Origin: CAZCDS01 sp964497585
Lineage (GTDB): Bacteria; Desulfobacterota; Desulfomonilia; Desulfomonilales; Desulfomonilaceae
Direction: 5' to 3'
Assembly (NCBI GenBank): GCA_964497585.1
Contig: CAZCDS010000011.1
Location: forward strand, 67,283 to 131,282
DNA length: 64,000 nucleotides
Shown: positions 38,524 to 47,543 of the stretch, one piece after another
Layout of the letters: every line of letters begins with the position of its first letter
Position numbering within the stretch: position 1 is the stretch's first letter
The notes under the pieces: model-generated
The model's input: only the letters and a program-made list of their open reading frames with translations
What the model was told of the DNA's origin: nothing
The model's database searches: none
Program-made: the position numbers and the translations under genes

Positions 38524-38817
38524 AGCACGACTGGATGAGTGAGGGGTCCAGCCTTATTTTCAACATGCCCTCAAAGGAGTGCCCGAGCGATATTGCTTAC
38601 AACAATATTTTCCCTGGCACTCTTATTCTTTCAGTAACGATCGTTAGCCAAAGTTTTTGGCATGAACGCAGCGCAGCATCCTACCCAAAGACCCGAAACA
38701 ATCAGTCACATCGCAAATAGAGGCCGTCACCTATGAAACGACCGTCCATCAGTCCGGTCGTCGGGCGAGAGAGAGCACTTATTCCGCCGCAACTCCAACC
38801 GGCCAAACCCGGTTGAA

Positions 38818-39155
38818 GCTCAAGCGGCTGATCAAGGTCGGAGCGAAAGTCGCGTATCACGGTGGGAGGCGGCTGGTTCATGTGCCGTCGGCGTTTCCTT
38901 CAGCTCGACATTACCGCGCTGTGTTCGGGTGACGAACCCGGTGGAAAAGACGGTTGACGGACTCGCTGCGGGTGAGGTACGCTGCAAAAGAAGAAAAGGG
39001 GGATCTTTTTCTGTAATATGACGACGGTTTCGCCTGAGTCAAGTCGTGTAGACTCCATTCGGTGCGCCCTTCGGGGTAAGCGGAGGCATCCTTCGACCCC
39101 TCCAAGGCGCCAGGAGGTCCAAATGCCAAAACCGCGGCATAATTCCAGATAAAGT
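38818..39155 (+). mobile_element. IS1380-like transposase C-terminal and right-end remnant (copy 2)
   Basis: One frame reads KLKRLIKVGAKVAYHG and then AFPSARHYRAVFG before a stop, resembling IS1380-family transposase C-termini. The DNA aligns with 7630-7965 over about 330 bases, including non-coding sequence up to GCATAATTC near the presumed right end. This copy is less damaged in frame than copy 1. The N-terminal and central parts of the transposase are absent. Confidence 0.5.
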
Positions 39156-39258
39156 GACTGATCTGACACAAACCTTGGAAGTGGAATCAGCGGACAATGT
39201 CCATGACCGCAGAGACGCCTAATCTGTGATCAAAAACCATTGGACAGAAGGGGTAATC

Positions 39259-39726
39259 ATGAGGAATATTTCGATGGCCACTGCAATAGCTCTTCTTTTC
39301 TGGTTTTCGTCCATGGGCAACTGCAGCGATAAATGTAACATCGCTGTCACGTCAGACGGCTTAATATTGACTACAATGAAATCAAATGATCCTGAGGTTG
39401 GCCCTATCCTCTTTGTGGTGAAGGGCAAGGTCAAAAACCTTGGCAAAAGGGTCCGGCAAGTTACGATAAGCAGCGGCTGCTTCACTATGGGACCAAAGCG
39501 GAAATTAGAGCCGTACAAGAGGACATTACCACAGCCTACGTTTGGAAAGGGTCTTCGTGCAGCTCGTTGTACTTGCCTTCCAGATCCTAAGCGGATCGCC
39601 GGAATCGACACCTTGAAGCCGGGCGAGGAAAAGAGTTTTGTTCTTCCGCTAGCTTACTCGGAGGAAATCAAAAAGGGGCTGACTTATCCTATATTTACCC
39701 CGAACCTGCAGATCATTTGTGAATAA
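39259..39726 (+). CDS. Hypothetical exported protein
   Basis: A 155-residue protein. ATG 39259 is chosen because GAAGGGG lies upstream and a signal peptide follows (MRNISMATAIALLFWFSSMG, then NC). Cys after Gly-Asn could even suggest a lipoprotein, though the lipobox is poor. The mature part is beta-rich with LFVVKGKVKNLGKRVRQVTISSGC, resembling extracellular domains that describe relations between strands (FxxKGxVKN), and a later TLKPGEEKSF turn. Function unknown. Confidence 0.6.
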   Translation: MRNISMATAIALLFWFSSMGNCSDKCNIAVTSDGLILTTMKSNDPEVGPILFVVKGKVKNLGKRVRQVTISSGCFTMGPKRKLEPYKRTLPQPTFGKGLRAARCTCLPDPKRIAGIDTLKPGEEKSFVLPLAYSEEIKKGLTYPIFTPNLQIICE

Positions 39727-39940
39727 TGTGCACTGTAAGTGTTCAGCACGGCCAATGCAACCAATTGATACTGCAAGTTGAGACGGAGCACTTTGGTGTT
39801 CAACCACCGAACAGATGTAACAATCAGAGTATGCAGTTCGCCCCAATTGCCAAAACCGAAATTCCGCCAAGGACCACGGCCCATAACTCATGCAGGGAGT
39901 AGTACAAAACTGCTATAGCAAGCGGCACTGACATTAGCGT

Positions 39941-40485
39941 TTAAGCAAAGTAGGGGACAATTGATTTGAGCGCCCAGGAGCTTCCCTGGACGCGGTTGAA
40001 TCTTCGAAAGAGGCTTTCCTTTGAGGTCTTTGAGCGACCCGAAGAAACGGTTGTGACGGCCCATTTGCGGGTTTCCTTCGATATGTACTCAGCGAGATTG
40101 AGTTTGGGCGAGTATTTCGGGAGGAAGTGGACCTCTATGAGATGGGTGATCTCACCGAGCCTTTTGCGTAGCGCCTTTGTCTTGTGCCAAGGGGCGTTGT
40201 CCACGACGAGATGGATCGTGCGACCCTTGTGAGCAGCTGTTCGATAAAGGCTAGAAACGTGTCCGTACTGTATTTCTCCACGAATCGGAAATGCCATCCC
40301 CGCTCGTCACCGACACGAACCGCTCCCATCACTTTCACGCCCTTGCGACCGGGAGAACTCTTCACGCCGGTTCCTTTTCCCCTCAGGGCCCAGGTTCGAT
40401 GGAACGATCCGGCTTGACCGAAGGAAGCCTCGTCCTGGTAGATCAGTGTGACTGCCGTCCACGTTATGATGAAGCGTGGAGCCAC
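39941..40485 (-). pseudogene. IS630-family transposase remnant, frameshifted
   Basis: Minus-strand reading gives LIYQDEASFGQAGSFHRTW, then after a shift near 40230 IHLVVDNAPWHKTKALRK and LPKYSPKLNLAEYI. These are the three acidic motifs of IS630/Tc1-type DDE transposases. The frame change lies between EQLL and AHKGRT. The N-terminal helix-turn-helix region is missing beyond 40485. It is an inactive fragment. Confidence 0.75.
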
Positions 40486-40773
40486 CTACTTTGGTCTGGT
40501 TATAGACAGCATCGATAGTTTGGTCATAGAAGTTGGTGTTATGATTGAACTTGTCGGCGAAAAAATGGGACAAATCTTTCTCGAAACCTGGAGTCTAGAG
40601 TGCCACAGTGATAAAGCTGAAACCCTTGCCAGCCAGTTCCTGGCCTTTCTCCCATCCCTCTTTGACACAATCGGTTGCCCTAGGTAGCTGTCAGGTAACT
40701 CACCTCTGTCAGATGAAGTCCCATCTATCACACTCAACCGGGGGCACATAATTCGGCGGCAGGTCAGGTGTCT

Positions 40774-43608
40774 CTATTCCGCGGAGTCTGCTTTCATAAG
40801 ATCCTTTATGCCCTTCAGCAGCTTCTGGAACCTGACAGGCTTGTTGACAACCAGATCAAAGCCGGACGTAGCAATCTGGTCTTCCTCCTCAAGCTGGCTC
40901 GCCCAGCCAGTGAGGAGAATGAGGGGTGGCTTCGTAACGCCTTTCTCACGACATATTTCCTTGATCTCCTCACCCACTTCGAAACCGCTCATCCCAGCCA
41001 TGGCAAGGTCGCAAATGACCAGATCAAAACCGGACTTTTTGAAAAGCTCTATTCCTTCCCGCCCAGACGAAGCCGTAACCACCGTGTGGGAGTGTCTTCG
41101 GAGTGTTCGTCCGATCAGAGCGAGGATATCTGCCTCATCGTCTATCAGGAGAATGCGGCACTGGACGGGGGGCGTGTCTAGAGGAGGCGTTCCTTCCGGG
41201 GCAGGAGTGTAATCGCTTAAAGGCAGGCGGATGGTGAAGGTGGTTCCCTCGGCCTCCTTGGTGTCGAGAGAGATTTCTCCTCCGTGCCGACGAATGATCC
41301 CATAACTGCTGCTCAGCCCCATACCGGTTCCCATAAGACCTTTGGAAGTCCAAAAAGGCTCAAACACTTTTCCAACATTCTGCGCAGGGATCCCCACGCC
41401 GTTGTCGTGAATTTGTACATACGTGTGGTCGCCGTCAACAGATGTGCTTATGGTAATTTCACCGCCCCTGGGCAAGGCTTCAACCGCGTTCTTGATGAGG
41501 TTGACCATGACTTCGAACAACTCATTTTCTTTACCTCTTATTGTGCAGCCATGGGTCAGGTACGGATTCATTCCAATTTTGATTCCTTCCACTTCAGCGC
41601 CAGTCTTCCAGTAACACTTCGTCATCTCAATGGATTTAGCCACCGTAGACGATAGGTCAAACACTTCGCCCGAAGGAATTGCTTCCCCAGTGCGTATACG
41701 AGAGAAAGTCTGCAGACGTCTGATCATCTCCGTGCCGGTACCGGCAGTCTTAAGAATCGTTCTGACAATGGACGGTGTCTCCGACAAATTGCCCGTTTCC
41801 AGATCGGCCAATACCTCGATGGAGGCACTAAGAATTACCTGGAGCAGATTATTGAAGTTGTGTGCCACGCCTCCTGCCATCTCGCCCAGGGCTCTTATCC
41901 TTTCCGTCTGCACGAGGAGGTCTTCTGCCTTCTTGCGAGCGGTGATGTCTTCAAGTATCCCCTGACATCCGCAAACCTCGCCGCTCAGGTCAAGCACCGG
42001 TGTGAGCAGTATCCTCCAGTAAGAGTTCTTGCCCCACTGGGTAGTGACAGGTGATTCCACGTTTGTCACTTGACCTTTTTCCAAACAGTGCCGAAAAGCC
42101 TGCGACACGTCCACTCCCGCCAAAGGTGGAGATGTGAGGACGTTAGTGGATCTTACCGCTTCAACAGATGGAGCCCCAAGGATCTCCAACACGCGCCGAT
42201 TGACATCAAGAATGCGACCGTCTCTGGTAACGGAGATGGTGCCGTATGGAGCGTTATCAACCAAGACACGGTACGTCTCCTCGGTCTGCCTGGCCGACTC
42301 CGTTGCCTGGATTGTCTCTGTGACATTATGGATCAATAGTGCTACGCTTCTCACTTTGGCCTCAACATCAAAGACCGGTAAAAAGATACTTTCGAACCGT
42401 CTTCCATCCTGGATCTCATCCTGAAATCGCAACGTCTTTCCGGTCTGGATGGCCTCGTCAATTCGCGCTCGTGCGGTTGAGGCCAAATAGGGTGGTACGA
42501 AATCATAAATCGGTCTTCCGAGCATTTGGTCGACTTGTTTGCCAAATTCTAGGACCAGCACGGGGTTTGCAAGAAGAATAGTCCCCTCGGTGTCAAGCAT
42601 GGCCGCCGGGTCGCCGGTAGAGTTGAGAAGGGCTTCAATCGTCTCCTGTTCACCCCGGAGAGCTTTCTTCACGAGACCACGTTGAATGACGTGAACCACC
42701 CGTTTGGCGATCGCGTCAAGGACACTTCTCCCTTCCTCAAGGAAAGGACCTTCGCTGCCATCCGGCCTTTTTTCCGAACCGTGGAGCTCCAATTTCCCTA
42801 TATGCTCGCCATAAACGGTGAGCTGGCTCGCTTCCTTCGATACACCTTCCTCATAGTCTCTTGATCTGAAGTCCTGAAACCCCAACACTAGTCTTGCATG
42901 GGTGACTTCTGGACACCGAGAGGCCAAGGGAATAAGATCGACAATCCCCTGAAGAACTTCCTGCAACGATACACTCGATGTCTCCACAAGCTCCGAGATG
43001 CTTAGGACGCAGTTCAGTTCCTTGAGGCGCTTCAAGAGCTCTTGGCCGCGCATCGGCAGTGACTCCTCCAACTGTTTTGGCCTGATTTGGTCACTGAAGA
43101 CCACCGCGAGTTGGTCTGAAGGCATTCTATAAACAGCAGCAGTCATCGATATCTCTATGCCATTGCTCATGCCGCTCGTCAGAGGATGCCTTCGAGATTC
43201 TCCAGTCCGCCAACACTTTTGAAGAACGTCGAAAAGCCCTGATTGCTTTGCCTCTGGAATGATGTCCGTAACGTTCTTGCCGATTAGTCTTCTCTTCACC
43301 GTCTCGTCTAAAGGCTCACCTGCTCTGTTCAGATCCACGAGGATAAAAGCCTCCCCATTGTTCACAGCTCTGAATATTGCGAGTCCTTCCACAATGTTCT
43401 CAAGAAAGGATGCGTAACTCAATCCAGCCTCCCTTGGACGTTCTTCACCCGGCTTTTGTGAGAAGATATCCCCAAGAATTTGACCAGCTTTCGTCTTAGT
43501 CCATGCCTTTTGCCAACAGCGAAGAGCCGTCCGCTCAACACATTGTGTTCCCCCGGAGTCCGCAGGCACATCTCCCTGCCCGAGTCCTCTCCACGCCATC
43601 TGTGCCAT
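40774..43608 (-). CDS. Hybrid multi-PAS sensor histidine kinase with C-terminal receiver
   Basis: A 944-residue protein on the minus strand. In order: a PAS-like segment (about 60-180), a domain beginning LNCVLSISELVE that is common in deltaproteobacterial kinases (about 205-320), two PAS domains (about 335-450 and 455-575), the HisKA box LGEMAGGVAHNFNNLLQ, a HATPase with DNGVGIP and GTGMGLSSSYGI, and a receiver (about 825-940) with LLIDDEADI and the acceptor Asp in LVICDLAMAGM. No transmembrane helix is visible, so it is probably cytoplasmic. The start is uncertain, with no ribosome binding site at ATG 43608. No dedicated partner is adjacent; the gene converges on IS debris. Confidence 0.8.
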   Translation of the reverse strand: MAQMAWRGLGQGDVPADSGGTQCVERTALRCWQKAWTKTKAGQILGDIFSQKPGEERPREAGLSYASFLENIVEGLAIFRAVNNGEAFILVDLNRAGEPLDETVKRRLIGKNVTDIIPEAKQSGLFDVLQKCWRTGESRRHPLTSGMSNGIEISMTAAVYRMPSDQLAVVFSDQIRPKQLEESLPMRGQELLKRLKELNCVLSISELVETSSVSLQEVLQGIVDLIPLASRCPEVTHARLVLGFQDFRSRDYEEGVSKEASQLTVYGEHIGKLELHGSEKRPDGSEGPFLEEGRSVLDAIAKRVVHVIQRGLVKKALRGEQETIEALLNSTGDPAAMLDTEGTILLANPVLVLEFGKQVDQMLGRPIYDFVPPYLASTARARIDEAIQTGKTLRFQDEIQDGRRFESIFLPVFDVEAKVRSVALLIHNVTETIQATESARQTEETYRVLVDNAPYGTISVTRDGRILDVNRRVLEILGAPSVEAVRSTNVLTSPPLAGVDVSQAFRHCLEKGQVTNVESPVTTQWGKNSYWRILLTPVLDLSGEVCGCQGILEDITARKKAEDLLVQTERIRALGEMAGGVAHNFNNLLQVILSASIEVLADLETGNLSETPSIVRTILKTAGTGTEMIRRLQTFSRIRTGEAIPSGEVFDLSSTVAKSIEMTKCYWKTGAEVEGIKIGMNPYLTHGCTIRGKENELFEVMVNLIKNAVEALPRGGEITISTSVDGDHTYVQIHDNGVGIPAQNVGKVFEPFWTSKGLMGTGMGLSSSYGIIRRHGGEISLDTKEAEGTTFTIRLPLSDYTPAPEGTPPLDTPPVQCRILLIDDEADILALIGRTLRRHSHTVVTASSGREGIELFKKSGFDLVICDLAMAGMSGFEVGEEIKEICREKGVTKPPLILLTGWASQLEEEDQIATSGFDLVVNKPVRFQKLLKGIKDLMKADSAE

Positions 43609-44786
43609 GAAGACGAGCGCCGTATCAGGCCTGGTGATTGTTCCTCAGTCTCCTACAAGACAAGTGAACGTATTGTTCGGCTCGGCCCCGCATTCGGCAG
43701 CTCGTGCAAGCTTAGCGAGAAGCTCTCATGTGTGCGTTTGCCCTGGAGCCGCCACGTTCACACATTCCTTTGAAGAGGCGTCGCATGGTATGGCTTTGCG
43801 TGGTTGATTTGAGGCCATGCCTCGTCAGAGGAGCCTAGCTGAAATCTATGCACAATCAATGCCAACGCTAGCATACGTGCAAAGAGGAGGCAACTCAAAA
43901 GCAGCGGAAGCTGCACGAGAAAGGAAGGGAGAGGACCGCTGCACCGTGAGAAGCTGAATGTTGGGCGTGCCAGCGAGAGTCTTTCCGCTCCGTGAGGAGG
44001 GAATTCACCCAGAACTCGGAGGCTTCGCAGCGGGTTGGGGGCATCACCGTTTCCCACCTTCCGGCCTTGCCATAATGTCTCATCTTCTTTTGCCCCTTCC
44101 GTTCCACGTCCTTCGTCCCCTTTCTTCTTCGTCCGAATCCTCGATATGTTAGATAATACTCTGATGTTATGTCATTTGTCAGTAGCGCAAGAGAATCCGT
44201 TGTTTCCAAGAAGCTCGATGGCACACTTTGTGCTGGCCTCTTGGACGGATAAGGATTCGCATCGTCGTGGTTCCGATGGTAGGGGAATAGCCGGCCTTGG
44301 ATTACCGGAGGATTTCGAGGTCAGGACGATGGTCCCGAGCGGTTTCGCGAGGCCTCCCCCACGAGGCTCGGGGAACCTTGGCCACCCGCTCGACGCATAG
44401 GGGACTCTCGTGTAGGATCTTCTATCCTGGGCGCGCTGGGGTTTGGTCCGATAACATGGATCGAGATGAGGATAAGGGACAATCCGGCGTGCATTGCGCA
44501 CGAGAGTCCGTGGAACCGCCAAGTCTGGACGGGGTTCGGCTCTTGAATGTTCTACAGGGAGGCCGGGGGCTTTTTCGTAGCGAGAGCCCTCTCATGGCAC
44601 AAAGGTAGAATTGTCCTTCAAAAGGTCAATGAAGAGAGATGCCTGTCTGCTCTGAATTTGCACGAGAGGGACGGTCCGCCAACGGGAAGAGGTGTTTTGC
44701 GGAGAGATTTCCACCCTAGTATGGAACATGCTCTATGGAAGTCGCTCCATAGTTCCGCGAAAAGATGCTAGACTCGAGGTGCGACA
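43609..44786. other. Intergenic stretch between the kinase and the gas vesicle locus
   Basis: About 1.2 kb without a recognised gene. Several frames of 60-120 codons occur on both strands but lack ribosome binding sites and protein-like patterns. The divergent flanking genes imply that promoters for both lie here; none was identified with confidence. Confidence 0.4.
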
Positions 44787-45389
44787 ATGGGGGCCGAAGC
44801 CCGTCGAAAGATTCCGTCGAGGAGAATCATCTATATTCCCATTGCACACACCGATGCTGACATGGGCTCGCTAAGCGGTGCAGTGCGCCGGATATCACTT
44901 GAGAAATTGGGCAGATTCGGTCGGAAACGCAAAGACGAGCTGATCGATAGGATTTGGTCCGAAATAGACCGAGAGATCGAGCGATTATCTCTTCCCTGGG
45001 ACCGCGTGCGTATCTACCAGGACGGACTGCCTGTTTCCGGCAGAGAGTCCGAGATAGTCACTGAACTGGCAAAGCGTGGCAGCCGCAACCACAAGCTGAT
45101 TCTCGGTCTCACGGAGAAGGGTGGAACCCTCATGGGGACTGAGTCGGTGGACCTGCTTCTGGAAGAGTACGAGTTGGCAAAGCGGCTCATGTCTTCCAAG
45201 CGGGCCGGAGCGAACACAACCCGAGACAAACTCAAGAGCGACTCATTGCTCAAGAGACGTGACCAGTTCATTGCGAATCGGATCAATGACACGCTCCGGG
45301 AGGGAGAAACCGCGATAGTCTTTTTGGGGATGCTCCATTCTTTGGAACCATGGCTGGCCAAGGATATCGAAGTGGTTCATCCCATGTAA
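44787..45389 (+). CDS. Conserved-looking hypothetical protein upstream of the gas vesicle genes
   Basis: A 200-residue protein from ATG 44787 with GAGGTG upstream. It is soluble, charged and mostly helical. The N-terminal IIYIPIAHTDADMGS and the C-terminal ETAIVFLGMLHSLEPWL segments carry His residues in a pattern loosely like TraB/PrgY-type proteins, but the similarity is too weak to assign. It is followed by 180 bases and then the sigma-54 regulator. Membership in the gas vesicle operon is uncertain. Confidence 0.55.
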   Translation: MGAEARRKIPSRRIIYIPIAHTDADMGSLSGAVRRISLEKLGRFGRKRKDELIDRIWSEIDREIERLSLPWDRVRIYQDGLPVSGRESEIVTELAKRGSRNHKLILGLTEKGGTLMGTESVDLLLEEYELAKRLMSSKRAGANTTRDKLKSDSLLKRRDQFIANRINDTLREGETAIVFLGMLHSLEPWLAKDIEVVHPM

Positions 45390-45571
45390 GGGCCTCCCGC
45401 GATTTCCGATCGTCGGGGCGAACACAGGCATTGGCGGTGTAATCTTTCCCGCCCATTCCGTGATGTTCGGTTGGCCCTCAACCTCGGTTGGGTTCCTGTC
45501 GTACGTCTCAACGGAGCAAGCCAAGTCACCCGCCGGGCGCGGATAGCGATTGTTTACCGGAGGAAAAAGTG

Positions 45572-47014
45572 ATGGCCGAAGCGCGAGGCCGAATTCTAAT
45601 TGTGGATGACGAAAAGGATTTCAGTGATCTACTGTTCTACCTGCTCAAGGAGGAGGGATTTTCTCCGGTGGTAGCGCAGGACGGAGATTCGGCACTGGAG
45701 ATGATCCGCCTCGGGATTGCCGAGGCCGTACTGCTGGATGTGAAAATGCCCGGAATTGACGGGATGGAGGTACTAAAGCGCTCCAAGAAGTTGAACCCAA
45801 ACCTTCCCATCCTAATGATCACAGCCCACGGCGGTATCGATGGTGCAGTAAAAGCAATGAAATTGGGCGCGCAGGATTATCTTACCAAGCCCATAAATAA
45901 TAAGGAACTTGTTGGGAAAGTCAGAAGAGCGCTCGAAAACAAGCCCACAGTGCCGACAAAGCTGAAAGCGTCGGATATGAGCCCGAAATTGTCGGCTGCT
46001 GAATTGCAGACGATAATGGGGCCGAGCGAAGCGGTGACCGGGATTATTTCCGATATCATGCTGGTTGCGCCCTCGAATTTCACCGTGGTCATCCAAGGAG
46101 AGACCGGGACGGGAAAGGAGTTAATAGCGCGGACGATCCACAAGGCCAGCCGGAAATCCGACGCGTCTCTGGTTCCGGTTGACTGCGGGGCGATTCCGGA
46201 GTCCCTTTTTGAGAGCGAACTCTTTGGCCATGAGAAGGGAGCGTATACTGGCGCAATTTCCAGACGAGCCGGAAAGTTCGAGATTGCCCAGGGAGGGACT
46301 CTCTTCCTCGACGAAATAGCCAACATGCCGCTAGGTTGCCAGATCAAACTCCTCCGGGCGATTCAGGAACGGAGCTTCTGTCGAGTGGGCGGCAACGAAC
46401 CGGTGAGCGTGGACGTACGTCTCCTTATTGCAACGAATAGGGACCTGAACCAAGAGATACGCAAGGGTGCGTTCAGCCGGGACCTGTTCTATCGGCTGAG
46501 CGAATTTTCCATTGTGATTCCTCCTCTCAGGGAGCGGAAAGAGGATATCGTTCACCTGGCCAATCGATTCCTGCAGGCGACCAACTTCGAACTGGGCAAG
46601 AGCGTGCGTCGGATTTCAGACTCGGCACTCCAGGCTCTGCTTGACTTCAATTGGCCGGGGAATGTTCGTCAGCTGAGATCGGTGATTCGTAGGGCTGTTC
46701 TCCGGGCTGACGAGCTGATCAATCTGGGGCATCTCAACTTGTTGAACGGAGATTCGTGCAGCCCGGTAGTCGATCGCACAGTCTCGGATGTTGTGTGGGA
46801 AGGACTTCCCCTCAAGGAGATGGTGCGTAAGTGTATCAGAGACGTAGAGCGTCGTGTCATAGCAGATGTACTGCGGAGAACCGCCGGCAACAAGGCCAAG
46901 GCGGCCCGGCTACTCCAGATCGACTACAAGACCATCCACTCGAAGATCAAACAGTACGACATTAAGATCGGGGAGGAGGACGAAGATGACCACGAAGAAG
47001 AACGACCAGAATGA
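45572..47014 (+). CDS. Sigma-54-dependent response regulator of the gas vesicle locus
   Basis: A 480-residue NtrC-type protein. ATG 45572 is chosen because GGAGG lies 8 bases upstream and ILIVDDEKDF follows. The receiver has an intact acceptor, Asp56 in AVLLDVKMPG. The AAA+ domain has GETGTGKE near residue 177 and a GAYTGA loop near 223, a Tyr variant of GAFTGA. The C-terminal Fis-type helix-turn-helix ends near TIHSKIKQYDI. It overlaps gvpH by 29 bases. The kinase at 51253 is the obvious candidate partner, and the sigma-54 promoter before gvpA an obvious target. Confidence 0.83.
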   Translation: MAEARGRILIVDDEKDFSDLLFYLLKEEGFSPVVAQDGDSALEMIRLGIAEAVLLDVKMPGIDGMEVLKRSKKLNPNLPILMITAHGGIDGAVKAMKLGAQDYLTKPINNKELVGKVRRALENKPTVPTKLKASDMSPKLSAAELQTIMGPSEAVTGIISDIMLVAPSNFTVVIQGETGTGKELIARTIHKASRKSDASLVPVDCGAIPESLFESELFGHEKGAYTGAISRRAGKFEIAQGGTLFLDEIANMPLGCQIKLLRAIQERSFCRVGGNEPVSVDVRLLIATNRDLNQEIRKGAFSRDLFYRLSEFSIVIPPLRERKEDIVHLANRFLQATNFELGKSVRRISDSALQALLDFNWPGNVRQLRSVIRRAVLRADELINLGHLNLLNGDSCSPVVDRTVSDVVWEGLPLKEMVRKCIRDVERRVIADVLRRTAGNKAKAARLLQIDYKTIHSKIKQYDIKIGEEDEDDHEEERPE

Positions 47015-47543
47015 GAATGTGAACATTGGAGGCGGTCTGAGCGGGTTTCTTGGAGGACTGACGAATCTGGTAGAAAAGCTCGGCGAACTGGCGGAAAAGG
47101 CGGAGGATTTTTCCGGCGGCGGTGAGATATCCGGGCTTGGTGGTGCAAGAGACCTCAAAGGAGTCTATGGCTTCAACGTGAGGGTCGGGCTGGGAGGAGA
47201 AGACAAGATCACGGTGGAGCCTTTCGGAAATATCAGAAGGGATAAGGAGTCCGGAAAAACGGTGGTTCAGGAGGTTCGCGAGCCATTGGCGGATGTCTTC
47301 GAGGAGGAGGATCACACCCTTGTCATAGTTGAAATGCCGGGCATAGGGGGCGAAGATGTAGAAGTCCATATCAAAGATGATGTCCTTACCATCTCGGCCG
47401 AACGCGGACAGCAGAAGTACCTAAAGGAAGTCTTGTTGCCCAGGAGCTACTCCCAGGAAGACTTGGTCGTTTCGTGCAACAACGGGATACTCGAGATCAA
47501 GTGCCGCAATGAGGAGGGAGACAACGATGGGAACGAAAAGTGA
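46986..47543 (+). CDS. gvpH: Gas vesicle protein GvpH (Hsp20-like)
   Basis: A 185-residue protein from ATG 46986, inside the end of the preceding gene. Residues 1-55 are Gly-rich (GGGLSGFLGGL). Residues about 95-180 are an alpha-crystallin/Hsp20-type beta sandwich, with EPLADVFEEEDHTLVIVEMPGI, LTISAERG and a closing NGILEIKC strand. GvpH proteins are small heat-shock-like accessory factors that bind other Gvps. It overlaps the AAA ATPase gene by 17 bases, so the two are probably made together. Confidence 0.8.
   Translation: MTTKKNDQNENVNIGGGLSGFLGGLTNLVEKLGELAEKAEDFSGGGEISGLGGARDLKGVYGFNVRVGLGGEDKITVEPFGNIRRDKESGKTVVQEVREPLADVFEEEDHTLVIVEMPGIGGEDVEVHIKDDVLTISAERGQQKYLKEVLLPRSYSQEDLVVSCNNGILEIKCRNEEGDNDGNEK

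Noticed and set aside
44035..44522. Overlapping frames on both strands upstream of the gas vesicle locus
   Set aside because: No start signals or family motifs; probably non-coding.
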